Shown here one piece after another: positions 7,416-9,313 of a stretch of DNA of 9,313 bases. Where the stretch lies: the NCBI GenBank assembly GCA_034661035.1, contig JAYEKM010000023.1, positions 1-9,313 on the forward strand. Direction: 5' to 3'. The position numbers were made by a program, and so were the translations under genes. Origin of the DNA: JAGYLJ01 sp034661035 (lineage in GTDB: Bacteria; Patescibacteriota; Minisyncoccia; Phycocordibacterales; UBA12079). Positions within the stretch are counted from its first letter, which is position 1; the number at the start of each line of letters is the position of its first letter. The notes below the pieces were generated by a model. That model was not told where the DNA came from. It did not search any database and saw nothing but the letters and a program-made list of their open reading frames with translations.

Positions 7416-7875
7416 TTATATTTTGACCAATTACAATTGTTTCTTTAGTAGCAACTTCTTGCTTATCACTCCAACCCATATTCTTCATAAAAAATATATC
7501 AGCCACTCGCCCCTTATCATATAACCTTTCAGTTCCGAACTTCTCCATCATCAACTGAGCCCATTCACAAACATAAGCCAAATTAGGTTTCGATTCATAA
7601 ACATTCCAACGCTTACGGGTAATATCCAAATGTAATAACATTCCAGCTGGAGAAGCGTTTTCTTTTTCCTTACCAAAATAATCTAACAAAGCAGCCTTTA
7701 ATTCTCTAGAACTATGATGGCTTAATCTCATAGAAACACTACCTACCTCTTCCTGAGTCTTTTCCTTTTCAACAATATAAGACTTTTTCTTTTTACAAGA
7801 TTTAGTACAATAAACCTTATTAGCTGTTTTGGCATAAAAATTCTTATGACAAACTGGACATTTCTTATTTGGCAT
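7300..7875 (-). CDS. terS: Terminase small subunit with N-terminal zinc ribbon
   Basis: A 191-residue protein, first gene of the leftward operon. Small terminases recognise the packaging site and regulate the large subunit. Residues 6-27 carry Cys6-x2-Cys9 and Cys23-x3-Cys27, a four-cysteine zinc ribbon. A basic linker follows (KKKKSYIVEKEK). Residues about 74-137 look like the helix-turn-helix region of phage small terminases: a SPAGMLLHLDITRKRW segment, then a helical part, then FFMKNMGWSDKQE. The C-terminus, ETIVIGQNINDEQAKNILERF with a basic tail, resembles the oligomerisation and portal- or TerL-facing end of such proteins. Position immediately before terL supports the call. The zinc ribbon is not part of the classic small terminase. 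The start is the first ATG, with no Shine-Dalgarno. It ends with TGA, showing that TGA is a stop here. Confidence 0.85.
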   Translation of the reverse strand: MPNKKCPVCHKNFYAKTANKVYCTKSCKKKKSYIVEKEKTQEEVGSVSMRLSHHSSRELKAALLDYFGKEKENASPAGMLLHLDITRKRWNVYESKPNLAYVCEWAQLMMEKFGTERLYDKGRVADIFFMKNMGWSDKQEVATKETIVIGQNINDEQAKNILERFEHRRRLAAKSERQSGRVSVDSKTIQK

Positions 7876-7900
7876 ATAATCACGGTTAAAAACAATTAAG

Positions 7901-7922
7901 CATCAGATTATCCTATCTGATG
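7901..7922. promoter_or_regulatory. Hairpin upstream of the small terminase start
   Basis: A perfect 8-base-pair inverted repeat, CATCAGAT and ATCTGATG, with a 6-base loop, 26 bases upstream of the small terminase ATG. It would lie in the operon leader if transcription starts further right, or serve as an operator if transcription starts nearby. A TTTTT stretch follows at some distance on the minus strand, so attenuation is possible. The pairing is seen; the role is inferred. Confidence 0.45.
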
Positions 7923-7956
7923 AGTTCCCTTTCCAGTAATAAAGCACTTCATATAA

Positions 7957-7971
7957 ATTATTATTATTATT
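7957..7971. repeat. ATT trinucleotide microsatellite
   Basis: Five perfect copies of ATT in the intergenic region, about 82 bases upstream of the small terminase start. Probably slippage-prone simple sequence or an easily melted A+T stretch. Confidence 0.8.
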
Positions 7972-8016
7972 CAATCCCATCTAAGGGGCTGTATATTCAG
8001 TATCTCCTATTAAAAA

Positions 8017-8045
8017 CCTCAGCGAGGGGGAGCCTTTTCAGGGCT
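8017..8045 (+). other. Two adjacent short GC-rich hairpins
   Basis: CCTC-AGC-GAGG (8017-8027) is followed closely by AGCC and GGCT (8031-8034 and 8042-8045) around a T-rich loop. In an otherwise AT-rich stretch, this GC-rich pair stands out and would fold on either strand. No known RNA family is recognised. Confidence 0.35.
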
Positions 8046-8224
8046 GAAACAGTATATCGAAATTGTAATAAAACCCTTTATATTAGACGTTTAGACCATT
8101 AAAATTGGGTATTTAAACCGTATTAATAATCTTGGTAAGCCGCACCTATATCTAAGTTACAACACTATGGTTAGCTTGTCAAGTCCAATTATATTTTTAG
8201 CTAATTTTTAGAGAGATGTACTTT

Positions 8225-8266
8225 CCCCTTTAACCCCCTAGAACTTCTCCACACCCCCCATACCCC
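8225..8266 (-). other. Four G tracts on the minus strand, possible G-quadruplex
   Basis: On the plus strand, C4 (8225-8228), C5 (8234-8238), C6 (8254-8259) and C4 (8263-8266) lie within 42 bases; the minus strand therefore has four G tracts with loops of 3, 15 and 5 bases. One long loop makes a quadruplex possible rather than likely. The cluster lies where the strand composition switches. Confidence 0.4.
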
Positions 8267-8285
8267 TAAGGCTCGAACTATTAGT

Positions 8286-8306
8286 TTATAGCTTAACCAT
8301 GGGCTT
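8286..8306 (+). repeat. Dispersed 21-base direct repeat, copy 1
   Basis: Matches copy 2 (8465-8485) at 17 of 21 positions, with a shared core GCTTAAC then TGGGCTT. All four differences are transitions. The copies are 179 bases apart in the same orientation. Confidence 0.55.
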
Positions 8307-8315
8307 TGTCTGTTG

Positions 8316-8343
8316 TTTTAGTTTTTAGTTTTTAGTTTTAGTT
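8316..8343 (+). repeat. TTTTAG / TTTTTAG short tandem array
   Basis: Four consecutive units of TTTTAG or TTTTTAG followed by TTT, just to the left of the 12-base-pair inverted repeat. Two further TTTTTAG units occur at 8194-8200 and 8205-8211. The strongly T/A strand bias would give an easily unwound or protein-bound stretch. Confidence 0.75.
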
Positions 8344-8347
8344 TCTT

Positions 8348-8414
8348 GCTAACATAAGCTCTCCATCCCTGCGTTAGCCTGCTGGCTAGCCTTGGGCTAT
8401 CGGCTTATGTTAGC
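8348..8414. repeat. 12-bp perfect inverted repeat with inner hairpins
   Basis: GCTAACATAAGC (8348-8359) and GCTTATGTTAGC (8403-8414) pair perfectly. The 43-base interior is more GC-rich and contains alternative small stems: TAGCC (8375-8379) with GGCTA (8384-8388), or TAGCC (8387-8391) with GGCTA (8395-8399), sharing the palindrome GGCTAGCC (8384-8391). The whole would fold as a branched hairpin in RNA or single-stranded DNA. It could be a single-strand origin, a packaging signal or a structured RNA. Confidence 0.7.
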
Positions 8415-8464
8415 TGGTCGGCAACCTATTGTTTCTTAGCTGATTGCCTCCCTTCACCACAAGA

Positions 8465-8485
8465 CTATGGCTTAACTGTGGGCTT
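8465..8485 (+). repeat. Dispersed 21-base direct repeat, copy 2
   Basis: Partner of 8286-8306. Its first ten bases, CTATGGCTTA, occur again exactly at 8744-8753, and CTATGG followed by TTA occurs at 8165-8173. Confidence 0.55.
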
Positions 8486-8537
8486 GTGGCGTTCTTAGTT
8501 CTTCGTTTATATTATTTAGGTTTAATCTCGCTACGCT

Positions 8538-8580
8538 CGAAGATATTCGATGGTTTACGAAGATATTCGATGGTTTACGA
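8538..8580 (+). repeat. 20-bp tandem direct repeat, two copies plus 3 bases
   Basis: Two exact 20-base units, at 8538-8557 and 8558-8577, followed by CGA as the start of a third. Each unit contains CGAA-GATA-TTCG, and in the first copy the stem extends to TCGAA/TTCGA. Tandem units containing a dyad resemble iterons or binding sites for a dimeric protein, but two copies is few. Confidence 0.8.
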
Positions 8581-8660
8581 TAACTATGACTTTAGTTACT
8601 TTAGTTTCCTTCTCTCTATACAACTATAGATTCTTACCTTACTTAAGGACTTTTGAATGG

Positions 8661-8670
8661 CTAGGGGGTT
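8661..8670 (+). repeat. CTAGGGGGTT element, one of three related copies
   Basis: An exact inverted copy lies at 8232-8241 and a near copy with one extra A at 8875-8885. The two forward copies are each followed by a T-rich stretch and then CCCCGGAAAG (here) or CCCGAAAGG, so similarity runs over about 30 bases. G and C runs could pair as a short hairpin. Confidence 0.5.
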
Positions 8671-8747
8671 TTTCTTTATCCCCGGAAAGTTCTTTTTGTT
8701 GTTTGTGATGGTTAGATACTTGAACGCTGGTTAGCTTATCTTGCTAT

Positions 8748-8761
8748 GGCTTAGTTAAGCC
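8748..8761. repeat. Near-perfect palindrome GGCTTA-GT-TAAGCC
   Basis: Six-base arms separated by two bases. A similar compact dyad, CCTTA-CT-TAAGG, lies at 8637-8648. Such sites are typical binding sites for dimeric proteins; no regulator is known from this window. Confidence 0.5.
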
Positions 8762-8828
8762 TTTTGCTTGCTTATTGCTTTGGGTTAGGGAAATGCTCGT
8801 AAACTATGATAGTATATGTATTTTCTTA

Positions 8829-8871
8829 TTGAAACTGCTACATCAATTGGTTGAATTGGTCAAGGTTTCAA
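8829..8871. repeat. 7-bp inverted repeat around AATTGG direct repeats
   Basis: TTGAAAC (8829-8835) pairs with GTTTCAA (8865-8871). The loop contains AATTGG twice, separated by TTG. It lies about 190 bases upstream of the rightward gene and may be part of its control region. Confidence 0.4.
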
Positions 8872-9063
8872 CAACTAAGGGGGTTATTTTACTCCCGAAA
8901 GGTTTACTATTGGGTTACTTTGGTTCACTTTCCGATTACTGGCCTTGACAAATTCAACAAATCGATGTGGTTAGGGATTGTTAGGGACGAATGGGTCGAG
9001 TTCGTTACTAATTTAATTAATTGCTGGTTAGGGTGTTTATCCTTTCCAGCCAAAATCAAATAT

Positions 9064-9313
9064 ATGAATATAAGTAAGTTTGTATCTAATAAGTTCTATG
9101 GTCAAAAAGATATTAAAAAGTTTGAAGATTGTTCAAAATTAATATCAATGGGAGCTGTAGGTTCTTCATCTCATAATTATTCAAAGCATCCTAAAGCTAA
9201 CTTATCACAATATGATAAGTGTGATGTTGTTGGAATATCAATCAATGGAAATAGAAAGAATAGAGTATCTATTGAAAGCTTTGTTGATGAATTAAATTTA
9301 GCTATAGATAGTA
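9064..9313 (+). CDS. Hypothetical protein, N-terminal part only, transcribed rightwards
   Basis: An open frame of 83 visible codons runs off the right edge. It begins MNISKFVSNKFYGQKDIKKF and continues with a Gly/Ser-rich turn (MGAVGSSSHNYS) and a mixed alpha/beta-looking segment (CDVVGISINGNRKNRVSIESF). Codon use from 9064 on is AT-rich and gene-like, unlike the DNA just upstream. The reading frame stays open upstream to 8833, with another in-frame ATG at 8965, but the upstream translation is Trp-rich and unconvincing, so 9064 is preferred. There is no Shine-Dalgarno, only an A-rich leader (CAAAATCAAATAT). It is the only gene here on the plus strand and probably belongs to a separate, perhaps early or middle, transcription unit. 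The family is not recognised. Confidence 0.7.
   Translation, partial: MNISKFVSNKFYGQKDIKKFEDCSKLISMGAVGSSSHNYSKHPKANLSQYDKCDVVGISINGNRKNRVSIESFVDELNLAIDS

Larger units (their letters stand above)
7876..9063. other. Divergent intergenic region, rich in hairpins and short repeats
   Basis: About 1.19 kb between the leftward terminase operon and the rightward gene at the right edge. No credible coding sequence is seen on either strand. Content is unusual: at least six inverted repeats, a 20-base tandem duplication, a TTTTAG array, dispersed 21-base repeats, and clusters of C runs (8225-8266) and G runs. The plus strand is C-rich over G up to about 8280 and G/T-rich after it, a composition switch that matches the divergent gene orientation. 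Candidate roles are divergent promoters, a replication origin or a packaging recognition site. No match to the Bacteroidota promoter consensus was found at a sensible position. No tRNA was recognised. Confidence 0.7.

Noticed and set aside
1..7875. Possible recoded TGA, since the other complete head genes stop with TAA or TAG
   Set aside because: The small terminase ends with TGA exactly where a normal C-terminus is expected, and tryptophan is encoded by TGG; the sample is too small for any bias claim.
7917..8050. CTGATGAG with a later GAAAC, resembling a hammerhead ribozyme core
   Set aside because: The two core pieces are about 120 bases apart with no matching stem II between them and no fitting stem I or III, so the match is probably chance.
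7920..8102. 60-codon plus-strand open frame
   Set aside because: The translation is low-complexity at the start and follows the ATT repeat; there is no protein-like character and no supporting leader.
8444..8629. 61-codon plus-strand open frame
   Set aside because: It runs through the 20-base tandem repeat and the dispersed repeats, and its Leu/Tyr-rich translation looks like random AT-rich DNA.
8225..9020. tRNA-like T-loop words near GGCTCGAAC (8270s) and GGGTCGAG (8990s)
   Set aside because: No acceptor stem or anticodon arm could be built around them on either strand.
8761..9040. Several TTAGGG words resembling telomere repeats
   Set aside because: They are scattered singly, not in tandem, and the rest of the window is plainly phage.
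7876..9063. TTATCC words (7909, 8677 and 9038 areas) as DnaA boxes
   Set aside because: Only the first six bases fit; the last three differ from the consensus in every case.
9075..9082. TAAGTTTG, a match to the Bacteroidota -7 box
   Set aside because: It lies inside the start of the rightward gene and has no TTG at the required distance upstream.
1..9313. CRISPR array or insertion sequence
   Set aside because: No regularly spaced repeats with unique spacers and no transposase-like frame were seen.

Overview
The window is part of the structural-gene end of an AT-rich tailed double-stranded DNA phage or prophage. Seven long genes, one short gene hidden between them, and one gene cut by the left edge all lie on the minus strand. 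Read from right to left, they follow the usual head-assembly order: small terminase (7300-7875), large terminase (5883-7415), portal (4053-5870), two small proteins of unknown function (3699-4034 and 3578-3742), scaffold (2658-3527), major capsid protein (1538-2635), a 70-residue protein (1271-1483), a Ser/Gly-rich helical protein that may be an internal or ejection protein (165-1244), and the start of another gene (1-140). Nearly all junctions are short or overlapping, which suggests one long morphogenesis operon.

None of the minus-strand start codons has a convincing Shine-Dalgarno sequence at normal spacing. The leaders are AT-rich, a pattern typical of Bacteroidota and their phages. That host assignment is an inference. 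The standard stop codons are used, including TGA for the small terminase. No integrase or lysogeny gene is visible, so virulent phage versus prophage cannot be decided.

The large terminase is the firmest identification (Walker A, Walker B and nuclease motifs). Portal, capsid and scaffold follow from sequence character plus gene order. The capsid protein carries an inserted Gly/Thr/Val-rich domain. The scaffold and the Ser/Gly-rich protein share an N-terminal motif, MGDM followed by GGGDS, although their remaining sequences differ. This could be a common recruitment tag for the procapsid.

Right of the small terminase lies about 1.19 kb (7876-9063) with no credible gene. It is dense in hairpins, inverted repeats, short tandem and dispersed repeats, and C or G tracts, and its strand composition switches near 8280. 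It separates the leftward operon from a rightward gene that begins about 9064 and runs off the window. It is a candidate control region: divergent promoters, replication origin or packaging site. Its function is not shown by the sequence alone.
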